In this document: positions 34,267 to 45,539 of the stretch, piece by piece
Numbering within the stretch: position 1 is the stretch's first letter
Layout of the letters: each line of letters starts with the position of its first letter
DNA from: Ceraceosorus guamensis
Taxonomy: Eukaryota > Basidiomycota > Exobasidiomycetes > Ceraceosorales > Ceraceosoraceae
Length of the DNA stretch: 64,000 nt
NCBI RefSeq assembly: GCF_003144195.1
Contig: NW_020290054.1
Coordinates: 43,363 to 107,362 of the forward strand
Direction of reading: 5' to 3'
Position numbers and translations under genes: made by a program
The notes under the pieces: model-generated
Databases searched by the model: none
The model's input: the letters and a program-made list of their open reading frames with translations, nothing else
Told to the model about the DNA's origin: nothing

Positions 34267-35025
34267 ATGAACCACTCTTTTCTCGCATTGCTCTCTGTGG
34301 CTATCCAAGCACTGCTCTTGAGTGGCCTATGCGACGCTCAAGGCTCTTCGACCGCAGGTGTTCCCAACACCCCCAATGGTGAGGTGCAGCATACCAGACC
34401 GCAAGGGCACTTTCCGCGCGCAAAGATGTGGCCCCATTATCGCAGCATTCAAATGTCCGCTAACGCTCTTTACTGACCCTCTCGACTCTGAACCCGCTAT
34501 GAATAGAAAATCCCACCTTCACAGTAGCGCCCACCACATCCACAGCGCAGATCACGCCGCTAGGAACCAGTTCGAGTGGTGAGTCCTTCCATCGAATATC
34601 AGAGATATGCCCCATGTTACAGCCATCTCCATGCTCAGCTCCACATATCCACATCTGCACATCATGCCCTCTCACCAAATCTCGCAGTCACAGCAGCGAC
34701 GGTGCCCTCTTCGCTAAGCGGAGCAGCCTTATCCTCCTACCTAGCGTCGCTCAGCACCAATTCGGCGCAAGGTGCGGGCAGCACGAGCACGGGAGCATCG
34801 ATCAGCGGCATAGGCGGCGGGCCACCCGGAGGATACGATAGCGTCATTTCTTCCATCATGCAACAGAGCACCTCCAGCACAAGTGCGCCTGCACAGAGCA
34901 GCCCTGCGACGTCCAGCGCAAGTCCCGATGCAGCCACTTGGTCTGCCAAATCGCCCGCCAGCGCCGCTTGCTTGGCCATCGCTCTCATCTCTTGTGGCTT
35001 GGGCGCTTTGCTCGTTGTGGCTTAA
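34267..35025 (+). CDS. small Ser/Thr-rich secreted, GPI-type surface protein
   Basis: Exons: 34267-34378, 34507-34578, 34688-35025 (173 aa). The N-terminus is a signal peptide (HSFLALLSVAIQALLLSGLCDAQ). The middle is Ser/Thr/Gly-rich and likely O-glycosylated (VTAATVPSSLSGAALSSYL, QQSTSSTSAPAQSS). The C-terminus is a hydrophobic tail (SAACLAIALISCGLGALLVVA) of the kind exchanged for a GPI anchor. This suggests a cell-wall or membrane-anchored protein of unknown function. Both introns keep phase. Confidence 0.75.
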
Positions 35026-35308
35026 GCATTCGAGCTCGCAGCTTCACGGTCAATCTGTCACAAGATGGCCACCCTTCGAAAATATACTAACCTGCCAACT
35101 TCTGAAATGCATGCTACGTGTCGCTAGACATGCAGCGCGGGGGGCCCCCTTTGACAAAGCGATCTCGTGAGCGGAACCGAATTCTCATTCGTGAGCGTGA
35201 GAAAAGTGGCTGGGTGGAAGGGTGAAAGGGTCCCACGACACCGTCATGAGGGTTAAGTGACAGGTGCAGAGGGGAGGGGGGATGGAGCGCCTCTCTGAAG
35301 CAGCACGT

Positions 35309-36907
35309 CTAGTACTCCTCAGCCTCAAGCTCGTCGGCCTCGCCAGCAGTGTCCATGCCGACCTCCTCGTAGTCCTTCTCGAGAGCAGCAAGGTCCTCGC
35401 GGGCCTCGGAGAATTCACCTTCCTCCATACCCTCACCGACGTACCAGTGGACGAAGGCGCGCTTGCTGTAAAGCAAGTCGAACTTGCGGTCCAGACGGCT
35501 CCAAGCAGCAGCGATGGCGGTGGTGTTGGCAAGCATGCACAGACTGCGGCTGACCTTGGCCAAGTCACCTCCGGGAACGAGAGAAGGTGGCTCGTTGCAG
35601 ATGCCAATCTTGAATCCGGTGGGGCACCAGTCGACGAACTGAATGGTGCGCTTGGTCTTGATGGCTGCGACGGCCGTGTTGACGTCCTTGGGAACGACGT
35701 CACCACGGTAGAGCAGGCAGCAGGCCATGAATTTGCCGTCACGAGGGTCACACTTGACCATCTGGTTGCCCTTCTCGAAAGAGCTGAAGGTCATCTCAGA
35801 AACACTGTTCTGCTCGTGGAAAGCCTTCTCAGCGCTGATGATGGGAGCGTAGGTAGCCAGAGGGAAGTGGATACGAGGGTAAGGCACCAAGTTGGTCTGG
35901 AACTCGTTCAGGTCGACGTTGAGGGATCCATCGAAACGAAGGGAAGCCGTGATGCTGCTGACCACCTGGGCAATGAGCCTGTTGAGGTTCGAGTATCCGG
36001 GGGCTTGAATACCGAGGTTACGCTTGCAAATGTCGTAGATGGCCTCGTTGTCGACCATGAACGAGCAGTCGCTGTTCTCAAGGGTGGTGTGGGTGGTCAG
36101 GACAGAGTTGTAAGGCTCAACAACGGAGCTGCTCATCATGGGAGCAGGGTAGATGCTGAACTCCAGCTTGGCCTTCTTGCCGTAGTCCTGAGCGAGACGC
36201 TCGAGGAGCAGAGATCCGAAACCGGAACCTGTTCCACCACCGAAGGAGTGGAAGACGAAGAAGCCCTGCAGACCAGAGCAAGCATCGGCGAGCTTGCGCA
36301 CGCGGTCAAGAGTCTGGTCGATGAGCTCCTTTCCGACGGTGTAGTGACCACGAGCGTAGTTGTTGGCGGCATCTTCCTTACCAGTGACGAGGGTCTCTGG
36401 GTGGAACAGGTTGCGGTAGGTACCGTTGCGGACCTCGTCGATAACGTTGGGCTCCAAGTCCACGTAGATGGAGCGAGGAACGTACTGCAAGGTGAGGGCG
36501 TCGTCGATTCGATCAGAATGGCCGGTGCGGTCTGTCATCGTCAGCAAAAGCTTGCACTCACCTTGCCGCTTCCAGTCTCGCTGAAGAAGGTCGAGAAGCC
36601 ATCATCGTTCTCGGAAGGAGAGCCCTCGGTGACGCGACCATCGGGGGTAAGACCGTGCTCGTTGAGGTAGAGCTGGTTGGCAGGCAGTACGCATTGATCA
36701 GCAACGCTTGGGTCGAAGATGTTCGGGAAATGCATAGCTTGTGACTCACCTCCCAGTTTGCGTTACCGAGCTGAACACCAGCTTGGCCGACGTGGAGAGA
36801 CAGAACCTGGAAACGGGAATTGGCGCACGTCAGCTTGGTGCCCGGCGCGCCAGGGATGTCGACTTAGAGGATGTCCCGCACAAGGAGTTGCTACTCACTT
36901 CACGCAT
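35309..36907 (-). CDS. TUB1: alpha-tubulin
   Basis: The alpha subunit of microtubules. Exons on the minus strand: 36907-36899 (9 bp: MRE), 36806-36750, 36672-36562, 36484-35309 (450 aa). It is alpha rather than beta because of [11 protein letters not shown], the GTPase-activating [22 protein letters not shown] block, and the terminal EEY. The tubulin signature GGGTGSG is intact. The loop carrying Lys40 in animals reads [12 protein letters not shown] and lacks a lysine, as in many fungi. Introns cluster at the 5' end, and all joins are phase 0. Codon bias is strong. It is divergent from ILV2. Confidence 0.97.
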
Positions 36908-37957
36908 ATTGAGAGATGGGCGATTTGAGGTGAGGTGGGTTGACTGTTGTGCGTGTGTGCAGAGAAGACGCTCAGAAGTAACGTAGAGCGAAGAGTGATT
37001 TTGGAGAGATCAGAGTTGAAAGGGAAGGAGTGGGAGCGACTTGCGCGTAGTGAGGCCGCGCTCAACGCCCGCGACGACTTTCGGCAGAGGCGAGCGAGGC
37101 GCTTTGGGCAAGATGCTGAGGGCTGCTGCCCGTTGTTGGGCTCGCGCCTGTCAATCTCTCATCGACTCGATTTCTGCCCAACCGCAACCTCACAGCAGCC
37201 GTGGTGCCTTGAGATCCTAGGCTGTACTCGCACGAACATCAGCAGCACTTCTCTGACTCTAGCGCACGCGCGTGCATTCTTGATTCACGCAGCGCACCAT
37301 GCAGGAGTGTCTGCATGGCGCGCTCTTCTGCTGTGAGGCTTTGTGTTGTGAACGCTGCATACACGCGTGCTCGCCGCGCCGGAACTCAAGAGTTGATTGC
37401 CCTCGAATAAACGCGTGGCGATGGTTGATCGATGCCGATCACGTGTCTGATCACTGCTGTGCGCGCAATCAAAATCAAACCGCACCAAGAGCAGAGGCCT
37501 AGCTGCTCTTGTCCGTCCATCCGGCAGCGCGCTCGCGCAAGAGCTTTGCATGCATGCATGCCTGCTGCAAGAAGAAAAGTCAAGTCCAGGCCGCGAGCGG
37601 CGACTGCGTTGCATGCACGGCTTGCGGGCACCAGGCCAGATGCTGCAAAGGAGCGGCAAAAATCAAGGCTGCTGTCCGTAGCTGCTGCGACCCCGCTCTG
37701 GTCACGAGTCATGAGTGACCGCCGCGGGTCTTCGAGTCAGAGCCGACAGCGACCGCATTCACGCTCCACGTTCTGATGGTGCGTCTATCGACTAGAGCTC
37801 GAGCACCTTCCCAAGTCACTCTTTTCCCAACTTGCCACACGAATTCTATCCCCACAGCTTTTAGGTTCACACCACGTACCTGCTACTCACACCATTCCGG
37901 TCGTCTCTTGCCTTCGTCGACACACTTCTGCTGGAGCAAGGCTTTGCTTGCGCCAAG
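36908..37957. promoter_or_regulatory. divergent promoter of alpha-tubulin and ILV2
   Basis: 1.05 kb. It contains ACGCGT at 37411-37416, TCACGTGT at 37439-37446 and a GCATGCATGCATGC run near 37550. GAGTCAT (37706-37712) and GAGTCA (37734-37739) match the core of Gcn4 sites; amino-acid biosynthesis genes such as ILV2 are known Gcn4 targets, so they are candidates for that control. Confidence 0.4.
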
Positions 37958-40299
37958 ATGGTTATGTCCATGCGCCTTGCGCGCTCTGCAACAGCAGCCA
38001 CATCGAGTGTAGGTCGCTCCTCGTCATGCAAAGGTGCTCGAATGCTAAGCACTTCATGTGCCAGAGCCATCAACACACCCGCAACAGAGGCTACGAAAGC
38101 AGCAGGGATCGCCTCAAGGCAGTCTCAGATCAGATCCATCTCTTCTACGCCCTCCAACGATGTCTCAGCCACTCCCCTCGCCAACCCTAAGGGCGCAGAG
38201 TGAGTCCTCTTTGCCATCGCTCTTGCTTGCACCCGGTCGGGTCCTGCTAATCATCTCTCCTCTCATGTGCTGCCTCAACGTTAAAGGCGACCTGAGCCAG
38301 CAAGTACTTTCCAGCAGTCGCCAGAGCCATCTCCCATCCCAATCAGGTCAGCCGACCTGGATCACTCCTTTGTAGGCATGTCCGGAGGAGAAATTTTTCA
38401 TGAAATGATGCTCAGGCATCAAGTCAAGCACGTCTTTGGGTACCCGGGTGGCGCAATTTTGCCAGTCTTTGACGCCATTCACAACTCCAAGCACTTCCAA
38501 TTTATCCTACCCAGGCGAGAAGATGGTGCCGGGCACATGGCCGAAGGCTACGCTCGTGTAACCGGTAAGCCAGGTGTCGTGCTTGTCACTTCTGGTCCAG
38601 GCGCCACAAATGTCATCACCCCAATGCAAGACGCTATGAGCGATGGTACACCTCTCGTCGTCTTTTGCGGTCAGGTGGCCACCAGCGCCATTGGCAGCGA
38701 CGCCTTCCAGGAAGCAGACGTTGTCGGTATTTCACGCAGCTGCACAAAGTGGAACGTCATGGTTAAGAATATCGCCGAGCTGCCTCGCCGCATCAACGAA
38801 GCCTTCAAGATTGCCACATCAGGCAGACCAGGACCTGTGCTCGTCGACCTGCCCAAGGACGTCACTGCCGGTATCCTAAGGCAAGCTCTACCTTATTCGC
38901 AGACGCACCCTTCCCTCGCCGCCTTGCCGTCCAGAGCTACAGCCAGATCCTCTCGCAGCAGAGCGATTCGTCACCAATCGCAGCCAGCTGGGCCCGGAAG
39001 CCTGCCCCATGAGGCTCCCGAAATCGCAGAGGCAGCGCGTCTCATCAATGGTGCCAAGCGACCAGTAATTTACGCTGGCGCTGGAATGCTCTCGACTTCC
39101 CAAGGCCCAGAGCTACTCAAGGAGCTCTCCGAGCGTGCAGGCATCCCAGTAACCACCACCCTCCAAGGTCTTGGTGCTTTTGACGAGCTCCACCCGCTTT
39201 CTCTGCATATGCTTGGCATGCACGGATCAGCGTACGCCAACCTGGCAATGCAGGAGGCAGATGTCATTATCGCGCTGGGTGCACGCTTTGACGACCGCGT
39301 CACTGGTCGTGTGGACAAGTTTGCGCCTCAAGCTCGCGCAGCAGCTCTGGAAGGTCGCGGGGGTATCATTCACTTCGAGATCATGCCAAAGAATATCAAC
39401 AAGGTGGTGCAAGCTACTTGCGCGCTGGAGGGAGACGTCATCGCCAATTTGGCCAAGGTGCTGCCTCAGGTCGAGCAGAAGACGCACCCCAAGTGGCACG
39501 CACGTATCGCGGACTGGAAACAGCGTTTCCCGTTCACGTACTACCCGTCTGATCCATCCAAGGGCGAGTTCCCCAAGCCTCAGGAGGTTATTGAAGAGCT
39601 GGACAGGGCTATCGAGCCTCGCAAGGAAAAGACCATCATCTCGACCGGAGTCGGACAGCACCAAATGTGGGCGGCTCAGCACATCCGATGGAGGCATCCC
39701 CGCTCTTGGGTCTCATCTGGTGGTCTCGGAACGATGGGCTTCGGCGTTCCCTCATCTGTCGGAGCCAAGGTAGCCAGACCAGACTGCACTGTAGTGTGCG
39801 TGGATGGAGATGCCAGCTTTAGCATGACAGCTATGGAGCTTGCCACAGCAAACGAGTTCAACGTGGGCGTCAAGATCCTGGTGCTCAACAACGAATTTCA
39901 AGGAATGGTGCTGCAATGGCAAGATCTCTTTTACGAGCAGCGCTACTCTGGAACGAGGATGACCAACCCGGATTTCTGCAAACTGGCCTCGGCTATGGGT
40001 TGCCACACTATCCACTGCGACTCGCTCACCGACCTGCCGGCCAAGATGAAGGAGTTCATCGAGTACGATAATGACAGACCAGTCCTGTTCGAGTGCCGCG
40101 TCGTTACTGCCGAGCATTGCTACCCTATGATCGCCGCCGGCTCCGCGTTGCACGAGATGACGATGCACCCGAGCCTTGTCGAGTAAGTGTCGAAATCTCA
40201 TCTCTTCACGCCGCTCTCGTCTTCCGCTGATCTTTTGCCTCCCTGTTCTCTTCGCAATCACTCAGGGGCTTCAAATCCATCAAGCCGGCAAACGCCTAA
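37958..40299 (+). CDS. ILV2: acetolactate synthase catalytic subunit (ILV2), mitochondrial
   Basis: Thiamine-diphosphate enzyme making 2-acetolactate or 2-aceto-2-hydroxybutyrate, the first common step of Val/Leu/Ile synthesis. Exons: 37958-38199, 38287-40182, 40266-40299 (723 aa). The basic N-terminus (SMRLARSATAATSSVGRSSS) is a mitochondrial presequence. The core is clear: GYPGGAILPVFDAI, REDGAGHMAEGYARVTGKPG (catalytic Glu), and the ThDP motif GDASFSMTAMELATANEFN. The small third exon is inferred: the frame would stop at GAG TAA (40186), but the last GA|GTAAGT is a perfect donor and CACTCAG|G restores phase, adding GFKSIKPANA. Ending at 40186 is the alternative. Confidence 0.95.
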
Positions 40300-40714
40300 T
40301 CGCTTGCTAGCTTCACCTTCAAAAGCGCCCCTAAAGACCCGACGCATCATCCTGCCGCCGACGTCCTGTGCGCCCTTCGACTCACTGTCCCCATGGTCTG
40401 TCTTATTCGCTCGTCCTGCATGTCATCCTGTCTCGCGTACTCGAATGCCTCTTTCCATCTGATGAAATGGCAACTATCGAGCGAAACTCTCGTGTGCTTG
40501 GATTGCCTTTACGTCTCTAGAGGCCTGATTGTCCATGATTCGGCACAGCACGTTCGAATTGACGCGCAGCGAGAGTTCCTTGGCCTGTCATGTATGGCAA
40601 ATTTGTTCTCCACATGACGTGCCTGGGAAAAGTCCCAATGTCGAACTCGAGTATTCCGTGAGCAACAAGGCCTCGTAGCTCGGGGGTAGGGGTGTGGAAA
40701 CAAAAAAAAAGCCT
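40300..40714. other. convergent spacer ILV2 / DPM2
   Basis: 415 bp between two 3' ends; a poly-A run at about 40702. Nothing else recognised. Confidence 0.5.
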
Positions 40715-41252
40715 TCAATTGTTCCTCCTAGCCTCCTTCTCTGCCCTCTTTCTAGCTTCCTTCTGCATCACCAAGCCCACAAAACTTCCTACGCCCGCTA
40801 ATCCCAAGACCAAGATGAGCGCTGGAAGTCTGATTGCCCAGACTCGATCTGGAAAGATTTGCTGCAGAGGTGAAGAGGATGGAAAGAAGGGCTGTTTCCG
40901 ATTTTCGAATGTGAGGAGTGAGGAGTGAGGAGTGAGGTGGGAGGTCAGGCCCGCATGAAATTGAAGAGAGAGAGAGAGAGAGAGAGAGCAAGTGAAAGTG
41001 AGGCAGACGCACCACGATGAATGTCCAGATGGTGTAGTATGTGAAGACGAGACCTGCGATGAGCAGCAGCAAACCGCCCAATAGTCGATCCGAAGCAGCC
41101 TGAAGAACGTGGAGGTGGGGGGGGACAAAGGAATGCCAGTGAGCCCGAAATTAAAAAGGCAGAAGGGATCTAGCTCGTCCCTCAACGATCAAGCTTGAAC
41201 TCCAGAGCTCCACCTATGCGACCCATTCCTCCATCTCACCAAAACTCACCAT
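40715..41252 (-). CDS. DPM2: dolichol-phosphate mannose synthase regulatory subunit DPM2
   Basis: A small ER membrane protein that stabilises the DPM1 catalytic subunit; dolichol-P-mannose feeds N-glycans, GPI anchors and O-mannosylation. Exons on the minus strand: 41252-41250, 41099-41013, 40861-40715 (78 aa; usual length about 84). As in eL8, the first exon is the ATG alone (ATG|GTGAGT). Two transmembrane segments are visible, RLLGGLLLLIAGLVFTYYTI and LPALILVLGLAGVGSFVGLV, separated by the DPM2-like QIFPDRVWAIR. The C-terminus is a basic ER-type tail (KEARKRAEKEARRNN). Intron 2 contains a (CT)n run and four copies of a 7-bp repeat. Confidence 0.87.
40911..40988. repeat. (GTGAGGA)4 and (GA)n repeats in DPM2 intron 2
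   Basis: Four tandem copies of a 7-mer at about 40911-40938 and a GA dinucleotide run at about 40964-40988. On the transcribed strand these are pyrimidine tracts upstream of the exon 3 acceptor. Confidence 0.85.
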
Positions 41253-42169
41253 GTTGGGAAAAGGGGGGATGGCTTGCGCAGAAATGGTTTATTGGTGAAA
41301 GTTGTAGGTGCGGTGCATTACCCCCACTCGACCGCCTGATCCCTTGCTACCAAACCGACACGTCGAGGTCAAGGATCCCGTCCGGCACCGGCGCAGCTGA
41401 TATCTGGCGTGTCTGATCACGCTCCGTTGCAAGCGCTGCGTATCGATCTCGACCTCCCAGCGACGATTGCGATCCACCCACAAGGAGAGGGGCGGAGGGG
41501 GAGGGGGGCGCTAGCAGGCAAGGATGTGACTTCGACACGGATCTGAACGCGGAAGCTGTTAGGCAATGTCTCTTCGACGAAATTTTTAGTGAAAGCGCCG
41601 ACGTCGAGGCCAGACTTGTCTGACTTGATCGCCTTGAATGCAGATCAGAGTTAAAGTGGATGATGGCTCGAATGTTTGAAGGAAGCGATGAAGTGACAGT
41701 GTCGACGACGTCTTTGACAGCAACACCGCTCGCTTGCTGCTTGCTTTATGCACTCGACACATCCAGCCGCATCGTCTGTGCGCACAGACGGCCTGCTGCG
41801 TGGCGCAACATGTTGCCCATGTTCTCACGCCTCTCGTTGGTGCCGCGCGTGCATCCATGGCATTCGCGTTGGAGGGCCGGGCCTGGCCTCCAAGCATCAT
41901 CTTCGACCTCAGACGCTGCCTCGATCCACTCGACATCGAAGCATCTCGCCTCATCTCATCGCCTTAGACTTTTGACTACACGTCCCGATCAAGAACAAGC
42001 GCAAGAGGCAGATCATCGACGCTCACACACAACACACCAAACACGACTGGGTAGCTTGCGAGCGGGTCCTCCCTTTCAGATCAGAACATTCTCGAATAAA
42101 TTTCCGCAGGGCAAAAAAGAGAATTTTCTTCTCGCGCCAAGGCGAGAAGAATGCGGTGGGCGTCTCAAG
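41253..42169. other. DPM2-U2 spacer
   Basis: About 0.9 kb. It holds the DPM2 promoter and one exon-like open segment on the minus strand (41417-41632), described separately. Confidence 0.4.
41417..41632 (-). other. exon-like open segment, unrecognised
   Basis: After a TTTAAC (branch-like) and CAAG acceptor, a 71-codon open stretch reads AIKSDKSGLDVGAFTKNFVE then ETLPNSFRVQIRVEV, which looks like real protein. A different frame just downstream (to 41347) also looks protein-like (RDRYAALATERDQTRQIS). No start exon could be assembled and I do not recognise the family; it may be chance or an unannotated gene. Confidence 0.22.
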
Positions 42170-42425
42170 GCGGAAGTGTAGAGCGCAAGGACACCCGTGG
42201 CGAGCAGCGGCAAGCCGCACGACTCGACCCCTCGAAGCAAAGAGAGGGTTAACGATTAAATACCACGGAGGGTATGTTACAGTCGTTAAACTATAAAGAA
42301 CAGATACTACACTTGATCTAAGCCAATACTGTAGCGGGGAGGGAGGGAAGAATCGAAGATCAGCGATCGGCTCGGCGATGGATCGAGCAAATGTTAGGGG
42401 TGCGGTACTCACGGCCAGAAAAGGT
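42170..42425 (-). ncRNA. U2 spliceosomal snRNA, interrupted by an intron
   Basis: U2 pairs with the intron branch site. The invariant block GGCTTAGATCAAG then GTGTAGTATCTGTTC (branch-recognition GUAGUA) is present on the minus strand at about 42324-42296. The normal 5' hairpin does not precede it directly. Instead there is CTACAG at 42334-42329, and 84 bp upstream TTTTCTGGCC|GTGAGT. Removing 42412-42329 (GTGAGT...CTACAG, with CTGAT and a pyrimidine tract) joins TCTGGCC to TATTGGCTTAG, giving a GGCC-UAUU-GGCU stem-loop I as in canonical U2. Stem II (ATAGTTTAACGACTGT) and 3' hairpins follow. Exon 1 is about 42425-42413 and exon 2 is 42328 to about 42170; both RNA ends are approximate. Confidence 0.88.
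42329..42412 (-). other. spliceosomal-type intron within U2 snRNA
   Basis: 84 bp, donor GTGAGT, acceptor CTACAG, branch candidate CTGAT about 35 nt before the acceptor followed by a C/T-rich tract; a CTAAC also occurs near the 5' end. It resembles the mRNA introns of the window in length and signals. Confidence 0.82.
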
Positions 42426-43492
42426 GAGGAGGTGAGGAGGGCATGCGCGATTTGCACCCCTTCTTATACCTTTGCAGGGGCGCCTCTCGAACGCGTCGCA
42501 AATGCGCTCGCCACGAAAAATTCTGCGCACGAGCAATGAAGCGGGCGCGTCTTGCGCGTTCGCAGCATAGACCGAAAGCCACGTGTTGCTGGTTACGGAG
42601 CGCAGACGTCCACCCTGTGCTGCGCGCCGCCCCGACTCGAGTACATAAACCCAACTTCGCATCGCCACATTCTTTTGAAATGCTCTCTTTATCCTTTTGC
42701 AAGGGCAGGTGTACAAGACAGTGAGGTCCTTACCGAGTCTGTACTATTTGCTTGGTCGAGAACAACCAACCATAACGTGCCCTCTGTCCTTTGTGACGTT
42801 GGCCACTTTTTTCCTCACTATCCATGATCCGCTCGACTCCCGCACTTCGATCTTACCCTCTGGGCGATCGCGGGCGGCGACGAGCGGAGCGAGCGCGTCA
42901 GCGAAGCATTCTCTTCTCACTCTCCCCACTCTCGTTTTTATTTCTCGAAAGCTAGCCCTCGCAAAGAGCCATTTAATCTTGAGTTGTTACTCTTACTCGT
43001 GTGTTAGGATTTTTGTGAATAACTTCGGGTGTTTTGCCTTGCGTCTGTGAGCAAATGACTCGTGAAAGAATGGCGAGACGGGGGTCTTGCGGGCCTCAAT
43101 CAAGGATGAGCTCGCGATGTATTCAGATTGATTGCCACGGAACCGTGCACTCGCAACAGACCGACTCTGACTCACTGGACTTGATTTCTATTCGCCGAAC
43201 ACGTTGTCAAATCGACGTGGAGAAAGGTTGATGAGGCGGTGCATGGGACCGTGAAATCTTTTTGCTGCATGGCGTCCATCCATCCGTTCAACAAGGGTGC
43301 TCCTTGCCTCTTGACTCGAAGCGCATCCACGAAGCACATTCTGCCCACTCGGCTCGCCAGGCAAAACCCCTCTTGACGCACCTTGATCACTAGAGTGGCG
43401 GATTGAAGAAGAGGCGCACTCGAGCTCTGATGAGGAGGGAAATTCTTCCCTAACACACGCAAGATTACGATCGAGCCAAAGAGCAGGCCAAT
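42426..43492. promoter_or_regulatory. U2 promoter and TRM140 upstream region
   Basis: On the minus strand a TATAAG element (42468-42463) lies about 43 bp before U2, and GCCACGTGTT lies at 42579-42588 (plus orientation), the same 10-mer as upstream of the U1 candidate. No coding gene was recognised in the rest. Confidence 0.45.
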
Positions 43493-45464
43493 ATGGTGGG
43501 GAAAGGTGATATGTCGAACGATTCGGGTCAAGCAGTGGAGCAAGTGTTGCGGAACGGGGTGGCTCCGCTGAACTTGAGCCAAGCTGGTCCTTCTCGTGGC
43601 ACTTCATCCTCCCTGGACGCCACATCCTCGTTGGACACCACATCCTCTACACCGCGCGCAAGCACGAGCGCGACCTCGGGTCCATCAACCTCTGCCAAGC
43701 CCAAGTTGACGATGGACGAGATCACATCTCGAGATAGGAGGGCCGCTTCTGCGGCTGCAATAGCCAATTTTGGGAATGTAGAAGATGTTCTGTGTCAAAA
43801 CAGGAGGACCATTTCGGATTTCTTGAGAAAGAAGATCGAAGAAGAGGCTGCCAAGGTGAGTGAATCGAGTCAAGCACAGACTATCGAGGCGCATCATTGA
43901 ATGCGTCAGGCAGTCGAGCGAGCTCGAGGCGAGGTCCAACAAATGAAGTCGAGCTCACCACGCTCTCTTTATCCTTCCTCGCTCACATCCTTGGATGCAG
44001 AATTGGGACAAGTTCTACAAAGCCAACGAAAGTGATTGGGACTTGCTTGTAGCTTGTGCCCAAGATCATTCTTCATCTGACGTGTTCCTTCGTCGCATTG
44101 TCCGCCCCTCAGATCGCTTCTTCAAGAACAAGAATTGGACGGGCGAGTCATGCTATTTCGACGCCTCGCGCACACTCGAGGTGACAACGCAACCGAAGCT
44201 TACACCGGCTGCTCTTTGTCACGCCTTCTCTTGTGTATGTAGATAGAGAATTCGCCGAGTTGCGAGCTCAGGATCAGAAGAAACAGACCGGAGGTCCTAC
44301 TGGAGATTGCGAGAAGAAGGCGGCTGTAGATGCTTCAGACGAAGCTTCTTCCAACGCTGCGGTGCAGACTGAGCTTGAGCAAGCCACCTCGTCCACTCAA
44401 GAGGTCATACTACTGGAGGTGAGCTGGCGGATGGTCGAGCATCGCGCAAGCGGTGATTCGTCACTTGTCCTCACCTGATCCTGCTCTTCTTTCCTCCCAC
44501 CGGGTCCTGTACATCCTCGGCATGCACAGGTGGGCTGCGGTCCTGGGAACATGCTCTATCCGGCTCTGGCCAACAACGCATCACTCAAGGCGCACGCCTG
44601 CGATTTCTCAACTCGAGCCATCGATCTCGTCACGGTACGTCTGATCGCTTGCTCGACTGTACAACTTCGAGCGATCCTCTTTCTGCACAAGATACGTCGC
44701 GTTGCTGACCCTCTCTCTGCCTTTGGCGCTCATGCGACTTGACCCAACGATGCCAATCACGCAGACTCATCCTCAGTACGACACGGCACGAATCAATGCT
44801 TTCACGTACGACTTGACGAGCAATCAAGCTCTCTTGCCCCAACTCCAATCGCACCCTTTCGGTCGACCGAACGTCATTTCCCTGATCTTTGTCCTCTCGG
44901 CCATCCCACCTTCTCTGCATGCCCAAGTCCTACAGAATCTAGCCGAGGTGCTGCCCGAAGGCGGATCGCTGGTCTTTAGAGACTTTGCGTTTGGAGATTT
45001 GACCCAGCTGAGGTATCATTGGAGAAAGGATAGGAGCTGGGTAGAGCCTAGCTGCGTCATCGTGCCAGACTTGATTGGTGAGGATGCAGAGGAAGGGCAA
45101 GAGAACGCTTGTGGAGGATTGTACAGACGCGGTGAGTATTGGCGATCTTTGGAGCGCCCCCCTCGGCCGTCGATGTCGCCTGCAGCTTTTTTTAGCTTCC
45201 TGCACTTGCGCTGACGAGGGATCGAAATGTACGCCTTGTTTGGTGTCTGTCTGCCCCGCAGGAGACAATACCCTCACTTACTACTTTCGTGTAGCTGAGC
45301 TCCAAAGAACAGCGGAGCTCGCTGGTCTGGAAGGTCCTGTCACGGAGATCAGACAAGAGGGTCTGAACAGAAAGACTGGCGTCGTGCTCCGACGAAGATT
45401 CGTTCAGGCGAACTGGAAGAAAAAAGCAGCTGCTGCATCGACTGTGAATAGGCGGACGGACTAG
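43493..45464 (+). CDS. TRM140: tRNA N3-methylcytidine methyltransferase (METTL2/6, Trm140-type)
   Basis: An SAM-dependent enzyme forming m3C32 in tRNA-Thr/Ser. Exons: 43493-43855, 44001-44031, 44113-44142, 44243-44418, 44530-44634, 44765-45131, 45262-45464 (424 aa). The family opener is rebuilt from three tiny exons: NWDKFYKANENRFFKNKNWT|DREFAEL. SAM motif I is LLEVGCGPGNMLYPAL, also created by splicing. Later blocks are FVLSAIPPSLHAQVL and FRDFAFGDLTQLR. Exons 2 and 3 are only 31 and 30 bp. The intron after exon 3 starts GCGAGT, so it must be a GC-AG intron; no GT donor keeps phase. The start may also be the Met at 43511. Confidence 0.92.
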
Positions 45465-45498
45465 AGGCTCGGGCACCACACTCTCCCTTGCGCACGGC

Positions 45499-45539
<41 letters not shown>

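Noticed and set aside
35264-36670. 468-codon open frame antisense to alpha-tubulin
   Set aside because: Antisense shadow caused by C-ending codon bias in a highly expressed gene.
41805-41830. Minus-strand MGNMLRHA similar to the RPB11 motif in this window
   Set aside because: It rests on a 17-bp exact match that contains the palindrome GCAACATGTTGC; surrounding codons show no RPB11/RPC19 similarity. A match of this length between two places in 64 kb is not rare.
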